5,557 nt of DNA, taken from contig JAFUQY010000305.1 of the NCBI GenBank assembly GCA_017472105.1, forward strand, positions 1 through 5,557. Reading direction: 5' to 3'. The notes beneath the pieces were generated by a model. It was not told where the DNA came from. It did not search any database and saw nothing but the letters and a program-made list of their open reading frames with translations. Shown here piece after piece: positions 1 through 5,133 of this stretch; positions within the stretch are counted from its first letter, which is position 1, and every line of letters begins with the position of its first letter. Position numbers and translations under genes: made by a program. Source of the stretch: Clostridia bacterium. GTDB lineage: Bacteria; Bacillota_A; Clostridia; Oscillospirales; CAG-272.

Positions 1-1626
1 GCTCCCGAACATCCCATCATCGAAAAGTACCGCGACCGCATCACCAACATCGACGCACTCGACGCGTACAAGGCGGAATGCGCAAAGAAGACTGAGTTTG
101 AACGTACCCAGCTCGTCAAGGACAAGACCGGCGTCAGAATCGAAGGCATCGCGGCAATCAACCCCGCAAACGGCAAGGAAATCCCGATCTACATTTCCGA
201 CTATGTTATGATGGGCTACGGTACCGGCGCGATCATGGCAGTTCCCGCACACGACGAAAGAGACTACGACTTCGCAAAGAAGTTCGGCATCGATATCATC
301 GAAGTTATCTCCGGCGGTGACATTTCCAAGGAAGCATACACCGGCGACGGCGAAATGGTCAACTCCGACTTCCTCAACGGCATCAAGACCAAGAAGGAAG
401 CCATCGCAAAGATGCTCGAATTCCTCACCGAAAAGGGCATCGGCGAAAAGGGCGTTCAGTACAAGATGAAGGACTGGGCGTTCAACCGTCAGCGTTACTG
501 GGGCGAACCCATCCCGATCGTACACTGCGAAAAGTGCGGCATGGTCGGCGTTCCCTATGAAGAACTCCCGCTCCGTCTGCCCGATATGGAAAAGTTCGAG
601 CCCGGTGAAGGCGGCGAATCTCCTCTGGCACGGATCGAATCCTTTGTGAACTGCAAATGCCCCAAGTGCGGCGGCGCGGCAAAGCGTGAAACCGACACCA
701 TGCCCCAGTGGGCGGGCTCTTCCTGGTACTTCCTGCGCTACATCGATCCGATGAACGATCAGGTATTCGCATCTCAGGAAGCTATGAAGTACTGGCTCCC
801 CATCGACTGGTACAACGGCGGTATGGAACACGTTACCCGTCACATGATCTACTCCCGCTTCTGGCATCACTTCCTCTACGACATCGGCGAAGTTCCGGTT
901 GACGAACCCTACGCAAAGCGTACCGCACAGGGTCTGATCCTCGGTCCCGACGGCGAAAAGATGTCCAAGTCCAAGGGCAATGTTGTTGACCCCAACGACG
1001 TTGTTGACGAATACGGCGCGGACGTTCTCCGTGTGTACATCCTCTTCATGGGTGACTACGGTTCCGCAGCTCCGTGGAGCGAAAACAGCGTGAAGGGATG
1101 CAAGCGATTCCTCGACCGCGTGGCAGGTCTGCCCGAAATGGTGAAGGGAACCGGCGCTACTCCCAAGCTCGAATCCTCCTTCCACAAGACCATCAAGAAG
1201 GTCACCGAGGATATCGAAGAAATGAAGTTCAACACCGCAATCGCAGCGATGATGGCACTTCTCAACGAAATCTACGAAGTCGGCAGCCTGACCAGGGACG
1301 AGCTCTGTGCGTTCATCGGCATCCTCTGCCCCTTCGCTCCTCATATCACCGAAGAAATCTGGGAATCTCTCGGCGGCAAGGGCTTCCTCGCAATGTCCAA
1401 GTGGCCCGAATACGACGAAGAAAAGACCAAGGACAACGAAATCGAAATCGCGGTTCAGATCTCCGGCAAGCTCAAGGGCACCATCTGGGTAACTCCTGAG
1501 ACCACCAAGGACGAAGCCATCGCGCTCGCCAAGGCGGACGAAAAGATCGCATCCCTCCTCGACGGCAAGCAGATCATGAAGGAAATCTACATTCCCGGCA
1601 AGATCGTCAACATCGTTGCAAAATAA
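1..1626 (+). CDS. leuS: Leucyl-tRNA synthetase, C-terminal two-thirds (5' end outside window)
   Basis: Class Ia aminoacyl-tRNA synthetase that charges tRNA-Leu with leucine in the cytoplasm. The frame is open from base 1 and gives 541 residues; the family is usually 800-870, so roughly the first 260-320 residues, including the HIGH motif, lie upstream. Visible in order: the CP1 editing domain, beginning at APEHP and including GTGAIMAVPAHDERD (residues 74-88), the segment that forms the proofreading pocket; WAFNRQRYWGEPIP near 158-171; a zinc-ribbon-like ZN1 insert with CEKC (C176, C179) and CPKC (C220, C223), as in Thermus-type enzymes and unlike E. coli, which lacks these cysteines; ETDTMPQWAGSSWY; the catalytic-loop motif KMSKS (residues 320-324, bases 958-972); an anticodon-binding helical domain; and a C-terminal domain with VQISGKLKG. 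Lysine is almost always AAG, as expected for high expression. No canonical terminator follows the stop codon. Confidence 0.98.
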   Translation, partial: APEHPIIEKYRDRITNIDALDAYKAECAKKTEFERTQLVKDKTGVRIEGIAAINPANGKEIPIYISDYVMMGYGTGAIMAVPAHDERDYDFAKKFGIDIIEVISGGDISKEAYTGDGEMVNSDFLNGIKTKKEAIAKMLEFLTEKGIGEKGVQYKMKDWAFNRQRYWGEPIPIVHCEKCGMVGVPYEELPLRLPDMEKFEPGEGGESPLARIESFVNCKCPKCGGAAKRETDTMPQWAGSSWYFLRYIDPMNDQVFASQEAMKYWLPIDWYNGGMEHVTRHMIYSRFWHHFLYDIGEVPVDEPYAKRTAQGLILGPDGEKMSKSKGNVVDPNDVVDEYGADVLRVYILFMGDYGSAAPWSENSVKGCKRFLDRVAGLPEMVKGTGATPKLESSFHKTIKKVTEDIEEMKFNTAIAAMMALLNEIYEVGSLTRDELCAFIGILCPFAPHITEEIWESLGGKGFLAMSKWPEYDEEKTKDNEIEIAVQISGKLKGTIWVTPETTKDEAIALAKADEKIASLLDGKQIMKEIYIPGKIVNIVAK

Positions 1627-1630
1627 ATCC

Positions 1631-1649
1631 AAATAATTGCAGATTATTT
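1631..1649. repeat. Short AT-only inverted repeat after leuS
   Basis: The 7-base arms AAATAAT (1631-1637) and ATTATTT (1643-1649) are perfect complements around a 5-base loop, just after the leuS stop codon. The stem is A/T only and no T-tract follows, so it is at best a weak terminator or an mRNA 3'-end structure. It may be chance in AT-rich spacer. Confidence 0.3.
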
Positions 1650-1661
1650 CAGCAAAGGATA

Positions 1662-1690
1662 TTGACAAAACAAAGTGATTGCTGTATAAT
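1662..1690 (+). promoter_or_regulatory. Consensus sigma-A promoter for rpsU
   Basis: TTGACA (1662-1667) and TATAAT (1685-1690) are both perfect consensus hexamers with the ideal 17-base spacer. Transcription would be expected to start near 1697, about 55 bases before rpsU. This makes rpsU independent of leuS and predicts very strong expression. Confidence 0.93.
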
Positions 1691-1693
1691 ATA

Positions 1694-1725
1694 CAAAGGG
1701 TAAAACAATAGAAAATTTACCTTTG
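1694..1725 (+). promoter_or_regulatory. Hairpin in the rpsU 5' leader
   Basis: CAAAGGGTAAA (1694-1704) pairs with TTTACCTTTG (1716-1725) as a 10-bp stem with one bulged G and an 11-base A-rich loop. The predicted start near 1697 would trim only the outer pairs, leaving a stem at the very 5' end of the mRNA, about 10 bases upstream of the Shine-Dalgarno. It could stabilise the transcript or serve in autoregulation by the ribosomal protein. The pairing is visible; the role is inferred. Confidence 0.45.
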
Positions 1726-1751
1726 CCAAAAGCGAAGGGAGGGAATAAAAG

Positions 1752-1928
1752 ATGGCAGAAATCAGAGTAAAAGACGGTGAATCTCTCGACAGTGCTCTTC
1801 GTCGTTTCAAGAGACAGTGTCAGCGTTCCGGCATTCAGGCTGAACTCCGCAAGAGAGAATGCTATGAAAAGCCCAGCGTAAAGAAGAAGAAGAAGTCTGA
1901 AGCAGCAAGAAAGCGCAAGTACAAGTAA
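1752..1928 (+). CDS. rpsU: 30S ribosomal protein S21
   Basis: Small basic protein of the 30S ribosomal subunit that sits near the 3' end of 16S rRNA, close to the anti-Shine-Dalgarno region. The 58-residue product matches the family's usual 57-70. It carries [18 protein letters not shown] in the N-terminal half, then the hallmark [19 protein letters not shown] at the C-terminus, closely resembling Bacillus and Clostridium S21. The start is set by a strong Shine-Dalgarno AGGGAGGG (1736-1743), 8 bases upstream. The gene stands alone: consensus promoter upstream, intrinsic terminator immediately downstream. The yqeY-like gene that often follows rpsU in Firmicutes is absent. The frame is too short for a long-ORF scan, but family similarity and signals make it certain. 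Confidence 0.97.
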   Translation: MAEIRVKDGESLDSALRRFKRQCQRSGIQAELRKRECYEKPSVKKKKKSEAARKRKYK

Positions 1929-1957
1929 TTCAGACAGCTTACAAAATCGCATAATCG

Positions 1958-1996
1958 GGGGATCATTCCAAACGGAGTGGTTCCCTTTATGTTTTT
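1958..1996 (+). terminator. Rho-independent terminator of rpsU
   Basis: GGGGATCATTCC (1958-1969) and GGAGTGGTTCCC (1974-1985) form a 12-bp stem including three G-U pairs around the tetraloop AAAC. A T-rich tail follows (1986-1996). It ends the rpsU transcript before the regulator's promoter. Confidence 0.85.
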
Positions 1997-2052
1997 GTGG
2001 ATTTTCATGCCATACTTACGCTCCGGTTGAGGAAAATTCAAGTAAATCACCA

Positions 2053-2081
2053 TGGATTCCGGGCGAAAAATCTGCTATACT
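2053..2081 (+). promoter_or_regulatory. Extended -10 promoter of the HTH regulator
   Basis: TATACT (2076-2081) is preceded by TGC (2073-2075), giving an extended -10 (TGnTATACT). The -35 at 17-base spacing is only TGGATT (2053-2058, 3 of 6 matches), which an extended -10 can offset. Predicted start is near 2088, leaving a short leader of about 20 bases. An in-frame ATG at 2052 would lie inside this promoter, which argues against using it as the start codon. Confidence 0.6.
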
Positions 2082-2108
2082 GTACCCATCACAACCGGGA
2101 GGCAGCAT

Positions 2109-2879
2109 ATGAACATCAAAATGGACACAAGACTGAAGAAACTGCGTCAGAGCAGCGGCATGACTCAGGAACAGCTGGCGGATCTTCTTGACGTGACGCC
2201 GCAGGCAATCAGCCGATGGGAAAACGGAAGCTCGATGCCGGACGTGGTTCATCTGGTGGCGCTGGCGAATTGCTTTGAAGTGACACTGGACGAGCTGCTC
2301 GGACGGGACGAACTGCGGAATTCGATGAAGCTGTCGGAACTGTACGATGAAGTGAAGCGGCTCAGACGCGAAGGGAAGGAACGTGACGCGGAACGCATGC
2401 TCCGGGAGGCTTTGCAGGTCTATCCCAACAATCAGCGGATCCGTATGGAGCTTGTTCTGACGATCACGCGGCTGGAGGATGCGGCGGAGCACGAGCTGAA
2501 TGAAGCAATTGAGATGTCGATGCAGATTGAAGATTCCACCCGCAACCGGAAATATCTGGCAAGAACCGCGGCAAATCTGGTCAGTCTTTATATGCGCACC
2601 GGTCAGACAGCCAAAGCGCGGAAGTTTGCCGGAACATTGCCGCACCTCTGGCAGTCCCGTCAGCTGCTGATTCCGGATACGGCGCCGGAGGAGAAGTACG
2701 AAGAGGAACTGAAAAACGCCGTGCGGATTGCGCTGACGGTTCTGTGTGCCAAAATCAAAGGAGCTGACGAAAGAAAACCGGGAACCTCCGATGATCTGAA
2801 CGCATTTGCCATGGAATTCACGGAACGGTATCCGGACGACGAAATGCTGGAGATCATCGGCAGCTATCTCAAACGATAA
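2109..2879 (+). CDS. XRE-family HTH transcriptional regulator with helical C-terminal region
   Basis: Predicted cytoplasmic DNA-binding regulator of 256 residues. Residues 5-66 form a Cro/C1-type helix-turn-helix: LKKLRQSSGMTQEQLADLL, then recognition-helix wording TPQAISRWENG (30-40) and a tail resembling TLDELLG. The rest is predominantly helical (for example REGKERDAERMLREALQVYP near 89-108), resembling TPR-like arrays attached to such HTH domains in Clostridia, where they often dimerise or sense a ligand or peptide. ATG 2109 is chosen because GGGAGG (2097-2102) sits 6 bases before it, while the in-frame ATG at 2052 overlaps the promoter. Codon use is less biased than leuS (mixed AAA/AAG, frequent CGG), suggesting low expression. 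No terminator was seen after it. Targets are unknown; the neighbouring oxidoreductase, the membrane genes and its own promoter are candidates by proximity only. Confidence 0.9.
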   Translation: MNIKMDTRLKKLRQSSGMTQEQLADLLDVTPQAISRWENGSSMPDVVHLVALANCFEVTLDELLGRDELRNSMKLSELYDEVKRLRREGKERDAERMLREALQVYPNNQRIRMELVLTITRLEDAAEHELNEAIEMSMQIEDSTRNRKYLARTAANLVSLYMRTGQTAKARKFAGTLPHLWQSRQLLIPDTAPEEKYEEELKNAVRIALTVLCAKIKGADERKPGTSDDLNAFAMEFTERYPDDEMLEIIGSYLKR

Positions 2880-2905
2880 ATTTCTATAAAAATTGCACAA
2901 AAACC

Positions 2906-2934
2906 TTGACTTTGTCAGTGGGTTTTGCTATAAT
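2906..2934 (+). promoter_or_regulatory. Strong sigma-A promoter for the oxidoreductase
   Basis: TTGACT (2906-2911) and TATAAT (2929-2934) are separated by 17 bases, and TGC directly before the -10 makes it an extended -10 as well. Transcription should begin near 2941, giving a leader of about 115 bases before the start codon. Confidence 0.88.
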
Positions 2935-2944
2935 GAAACCAACG

Positions 2945-2971
2945 TGAGCGGAAGGAACGTTCGAAAGCTCA
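2945..2971. promoter_or_regulatory. Palindrome at the transcription start, candidate operator
   Basis: The perfect palindrome GAACGTTC (2955-2962) is nested almost concentrically inside TGAGC (2945-2949) and GCTCA (2967-2971). It starts about 4 bases after the predicted transcription start. The inner arms leave almost no loop, so a protein-bound DNA site is more plausible than an RNA hairpin. The AACGTT core resembles the CG-centred operators of LacI/GalR regulators; that link is inference only. Confidence 0.4.
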
Positions 2972-3056
2972 TACCAAAAATCCGCGGCATCCCGGAAGAA
3001 CCGACCGTCCGGCGGGAATGTGCGCAATTTATCAAAGACGGAGAAACGGAGTAATT

Positions 3057-4055
3057 ATGGCAAAGATTAAGGCTGCTTTTATCGGATGCGGCGGACGTAA
3101 CGGCGTGCATCTTCAGAAGTGCGAAGCAATGGGTGACGTGGAATATGTAGGTTTCTGCGACATCGAAGAAAAGAAGGCCTATAACTACGCGGAACGCACC
3201 AAGACCGATCCGGAAGGCAAGATCTTCCTCAACTATAAGGATCTGCTTGCGAACACCAATCCTGAGGTTATCTTCATCGCAGTTCCTCCGCATCAGCACG
3301 GTGAAATCGAACCCGCGATCATCGAAAAGGGTATCCCGTTCCTGACCGAAAAGCCGATCGCTCTCGATATGCCCACCGCTCTCAGGATCGAAAAGATGAT
3401 TAAGGACAAGGGCATCATCACCGCTACCGGTTTCCAGGACAGATATCAGAACCTCACCCAGATCATGAAGGACTACATCAAGGACAAGAAGGTCGGTCTG
3501 GTTACCGGTGCATGGTACGGCGGCATTCCCGGTGCATGGTGGTGGAGACGCATGGAAACCTCCGGCGGTCAGCTCGTTGAACAGAACATCCACATCTTCG
3601 ACCAGGCGCGTTACCTCTTCGGCGAACCTCTTTACGTAAGCTGCGCAGGTGCAAGAGGCATCGTTGACGGCGACAAGTACGGCGTTCCCGGATACAACGT
3701 ACACGACTATTCCTCCGCTGTCATCAAGTTCCAGAGCGGCGTTGTTGCTACCATTTTCACCGCATGCTACGCACAGGGCAAGAGCTCCATGCAGAGCGGT
3801 ATGAACATCTACTGCCAGGATGCAACCCTCGAGTACAAGCTCCGCAACTCCCTCACCATCCGCGATCCTCAGGGCGAACAGTACTACGAAAGAGGCGAAG
3901 AACAGACCGGTATCATGGACAAGATCTTCCTCGATGCCATCCGCACCGGCGATACCTCCAAGATTCTTGCAGACTACAGCGAAGCAGTCAAGTCCCTCAG
4001 ACTCTGCCTTGCATGCAACGAATCCATCGAAACCGGCAAGACCATTTTCTTCTAA
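3057..4055 (+). CDS. Gfo/Idh/MocA-family NAD(P)-dependent oxidoreductase
   Basis: Predicted cytoplasmic dehydrogenase of 332 residues, a usual length for the family, which acts on sugars, inositols and their derivatives. The N-terminal Rossmann fold opens with KAAFIGCGGRNG (5-16; Gly10, Gly12, Gly16 bind the dinucleotide). A second-strand acidic residue appears in GFCDIEEKKA. The family motif EKP is at 98-100 with the conserved Lys99. The C-terminal alpha/beta domain holds GGQLVEQNIHIFDQARYLFG with His179 and Asp182 at the usual catalytic-motif position. Exact substrate cannot be read from sequence. ATG 3057 is chosen because GGAG (3048-3051) lies 5 bases upstream and the protein then begins at the Rossmann strand; the in-frame ATG at 3018 would add 13 unrelated residues. 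All 25 lysines are AAG, the bias of leuS, implying high expression. The gene has its own promoter and terminator and no pathway partners in the window. Confidence 0.93.
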   Translation: MAKIKAAFIGCGGRNGVHLQKCEAMGDVEYVGFCDIEEKKAYNYAERTKTDPEGKIFLNYKDLLANTNPEVIFIAVPPHQHGEIEPAIIEKGIPFLTEKPIALDMPTALRIEKMIKDKGIITATGFQDRYQNLTQIMKDYIKDKKVGLVTGAWYGGIPGAWWWRRMETSGGQLVEQNIHIFDQARYLFGEPLYVSCAGARGIVDGDKYGVPGYNVHDYSSAVIKFQSGVVATIFTACYAQGKSSMQSGMNIYCQDATLEYKLRNSLTIRDPQGEQYYERGEEQTGIMDKIFLDAIRTGDTSKILADYSEAVKSLRLCLACNESIETGKTIFF

Positions 4056-4069
4056 GATTCAATCAACCG

Positions 4070-4107
4070 AACAGTGTCAGTGTAGCAGCTGGCACTGTTT
4101 TTGTTTT
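4070..4107 (+). terminator. Rho-independent terminator of the oxidoreductase gene
   Basis: AACAGTGTCAGT (4070-4081) pairs along 12 bp, including two G-U pairs, with GCTGGCACTGTT (4088-4099) around a 6-base loop. The T-run TTTTTGTTTT (4098-4107) follows. It lies 15 bases after the stop codon and isolates the gene from the membrane cluster. Confidence 0.93.
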
Positions 4108-4145
4108 CTCAACTTTGGTTTGGTGTTGCCTCAATCAAGCGGTTA

Positions 4146-4175
4146 TTGACGGTTTTCAAGCCTGTATGGTAGAAT
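4146..4175 (+). promoter_or_regulatory. Extended -10 promoter of membrane gene A
   Basis: TTGACG (4146-4151) and TAGAAT (4170-4175) are 18 bases apart, with TGG immediately before the -10 (TGGTAGAAT). Predicted start is near 4182. The design parallels the promoter of paralog B at 4650-4678. Confidence 0.75.
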
Positions 4176-4237
4176 ATTTGCAGGATAACACAACTGTTTC
4201 GTGAGGGTCGATGTATGACCGGGAAGTGAGGATGCCT

Positions 4238-4609
4238 ATGAACGGCGCGGATATTTACCAAAAACAGCGGCAGGCAATGCTGGAACGGGAGCTTGAAGAC
4301 ACTGCCATGCAGTTCGCTCTCGAAAAAGGGGAGCGGTATTATATGCTTCTGCCGCGGCGGTATCTCTTCTTCCGGGGAATCCGCATCATGCTCATGTTTT
4401 TCGTGTGCATCATGGCGTGCTATAACGTCCTGACGATCTCGACGCCGCCGCTGTTTTTTCTGTCGTTCAAGAAATTCTGGGAATACTGCCGGTATCTCAG
4501 CACAATGAACGTTTCCGCGAAAAAACTGAGAATCTTCCTCGTCCTCTGGCTCCTCATCTGCATCGGCATCAACATCGTCTTCTGGAACTGGCTGGAAACT
4601 ATCTGGTAA
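4238..4609 (+). CDS. Small membrane protein A, first of a tandem paralog pair (unknown function)
   Basis: I do not recognise this family. The product is 123 residues with this start. Residues 1-31 are hydrophilic and probably helical (YQKQRQAMLERELED). Then comes ERYYMLLPRRYLFFRGIR (32-49), very basic, followed by a hydrophobic segment at about 48-67, a second hydrophobic dip around PPLFFLSF, a basic loop ending NVSAKKLR, and a C-terminal membrane helix at about 97-116 containing CIGINIVFWN. The basic flanks suggest N-terminus and loop inside the cell. Two starts are possible: ATG 4238 with GAGG (4228-4231) 6 bases upstream is preferred; ATG 4211 would add nine residues but its GAGG is only 4 bases away. 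Lysine codons are mostly AAA (5 of 6), unlike the preceding oxidoreductase. It has its own promoter, and its core is 54% identical to protein B downstream. Confidence 0.82.
   Translation: MNGADIYQKQRQAMLERELEDTAMQFALEKGERYYMLLPRRYLFFRGIRIMLMFFVCIMACYNVLTISTPPLFFLSFKKFWEYCRYLSTMNVSAKKLRIFLVLWLLICIGINIVFWNWLETIW
4331..4606 (+). repeat. Diverged tandem duplication, copy 1 (core of gene A)
   Basis: These 276 bases encode a 92-residue block that aligns without gaps to 4844-5119. By hand count 50 of 92 residues match. The DNA is well diverged except near the 3' end, where 22 bases (4557-4578) are identical to 5070-5091. Confidence 0.85.
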
Positions 4610-4649
4610 ATCCTCACTTTCTGAGAATCGCGTGTAAATCACCCCGTCA

Positions 4650-4678
4650 TTGACGCACCGGAGCGCATGTGGTACAAT
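4650..4678 (+). promoter_or_regulatory. Extended -10 promoter of membrane gene B
   Basis: TTGACG (4650-4655) and TACAAT (4673-4678) are 17 bases apart, with TGG just before the -10 (TGGTACAAT). Predicted start is near 4685, about 30 bases before the start codon. It shares the TTGACG hexamer and the TGGTAnAAT pattern with the promoter of gene A. Confidence 0.8.
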
Positions 4679-4714
4679 TTAAGTATCAACTGTACAGCGA
4701 AAAGGAGTGCGGAA

Positions 4715-5122
4715 ATGTTCCCATTTGAAACCCATTCAGCTGCCGCCGATACCGCTTGGGGTGACGTCATGACGGGCGTGTCACGGAACAGGAGCAGCAT
4801 GATGACGGAAGATATCACGGAGCTGCAGATGATCGCGTCGTCGGAGCGGTACTACATGATCCTGCCGAAGCGGTATTTCATTCTCCGCGGCATCCGGGTC
4901 ATGCTTCTGTTCCTCGTCTGCGTGCTCTTCTGCCGCAGTTATTTTTTCATCGGAGTCCCGCCCGGATTCATCATCGCGTTCATGCAGTTCTCGAAATTCT
5001 GTAAATTCATGCAGACTGTCAATGTGTCCGGGAAAAAACTGCGCATCTGCCTTGCCGTGTGGATTCTCGTCTGCATCGGCATCAACATCGTGTTCTGGAA
5101 TCTGATTCTGACTGTCTGGTAA
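4715..5122 (+). CDS. Small membrane protein B, second of the tandem paralog pair (unknown function)
   Basis: Paralog of protein A; 135 residues with this start. Residues 1-43 form a polar N-terminal region that differs from A except for an aligned ED about ten residues before the core. The shared core starts at ERYYMILPKRYFILRGIR (44-61), passes through a first hydrophobic segment (about 60-79) and NVSGKKLR, and ends in a membrane helix (about 109-128) with CIGINIVFWN (120-129). ATG 4715 is chosen because AAGGAG (4702-4707) sits 7 bases upstream; the longer in-frame ATG at 4667 lies inside the promoter spacer and cannot be transcribed from it. Lysine is mostly AAA (4 of 5). The stop codon touches the Shine-Dalgarno of the next gene, so B and C are very probably one operon. 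No terminator separates A from B, so read-through from A is also possible. Function unknown. Confidence 0.87.
   Translation: MFPFETHSAAADTAWGDVMTGVSRNRSSMMTEDITELQMIASSERYYMILPKRYFILRGIRVMLLFLVCVLFCRSYFFIGVPPGFIIAFMQFSKFCKFMQTVNVSGKKLRICLAVWILVCIGINIVFWNLILTVW
4844..5119 (+). repeat. Diverged tandem duplication, copy 2 (core of gene B)
   Basis: Second copy of the 276-base unit described at 4331-4606. Conservation is strongest at both ends of the block (ERYYM..LP.RY...RGIR and KKLRI through CIGINIVFWN) and weakest in the middle. The promoters of A and B lie 504 bases apart, so the duplicated unit probably included the promoter. Confidence 0.85.
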
Positions 5123-5128
5123 AGGAGG
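5121..5128 (+). promoter_or_regulatory. Shine-Dalgarno of gene C overlapping the stop codon of gene B
   Basis: AAAGGAGG begins within the TAA stop of gene B (5120-5122) and lies 5 bases before ATG 5134. A ribosome finishing B would cover the start of C, an arrangement typical of translational coupling. Confidence 0.85.
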
Positions 5129-5133
5129 AAATC

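Noticed and set aside
1074..1499. Alternate-frame + strand open frame inside leuS
   Set aside because: Arg/His/Gln-rich translation typical of an out-of-frame reading, lying wholly within the conserved LeuRS frame.
2016..2900. 294-codon open frame on the minus strand opposite the HTH gene
   Set aside because: It has no plausible Shine-Dalgarno or family wording and covers a clear HTH gene whose start, promoter and motifs are all on the + strand. It is a composition shadow.
2850..2905. Possible terminator after the HTH gene
   Set aside because: Only a 5-bp GAGAT/ATCTC stem with a long loop lies near the stop codon, and there is no T-run after it.
2928..3704. 258-codon open frame on the minus strand opposite the oxidoreductase
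   Set aside because: Strong codon bias on the + strand removes minus-strand stops. The product shows no recognisable domain.
4109..4642. 177-codon minus-strand open frame opposite gene A
   Set aside because: It spans the + strand promoter and gene A, has a low-complexity acidic start, and the paralog relationship of A and B fixes the coding strand as +.
4610..4649. Possible terminator between genes A and B
   Set aside because: No stem longer than chance and no T-tract could be found, so none is annotated.
4238..5122. Genes A and B as a toxin-antitoxin or holin pair
   Set aside because: Small tandem membrane proteins invite that idea, but the two are paralogs with separate promoters, and neither has a recognisable toxin, antitoxin or holin motif or phage context.
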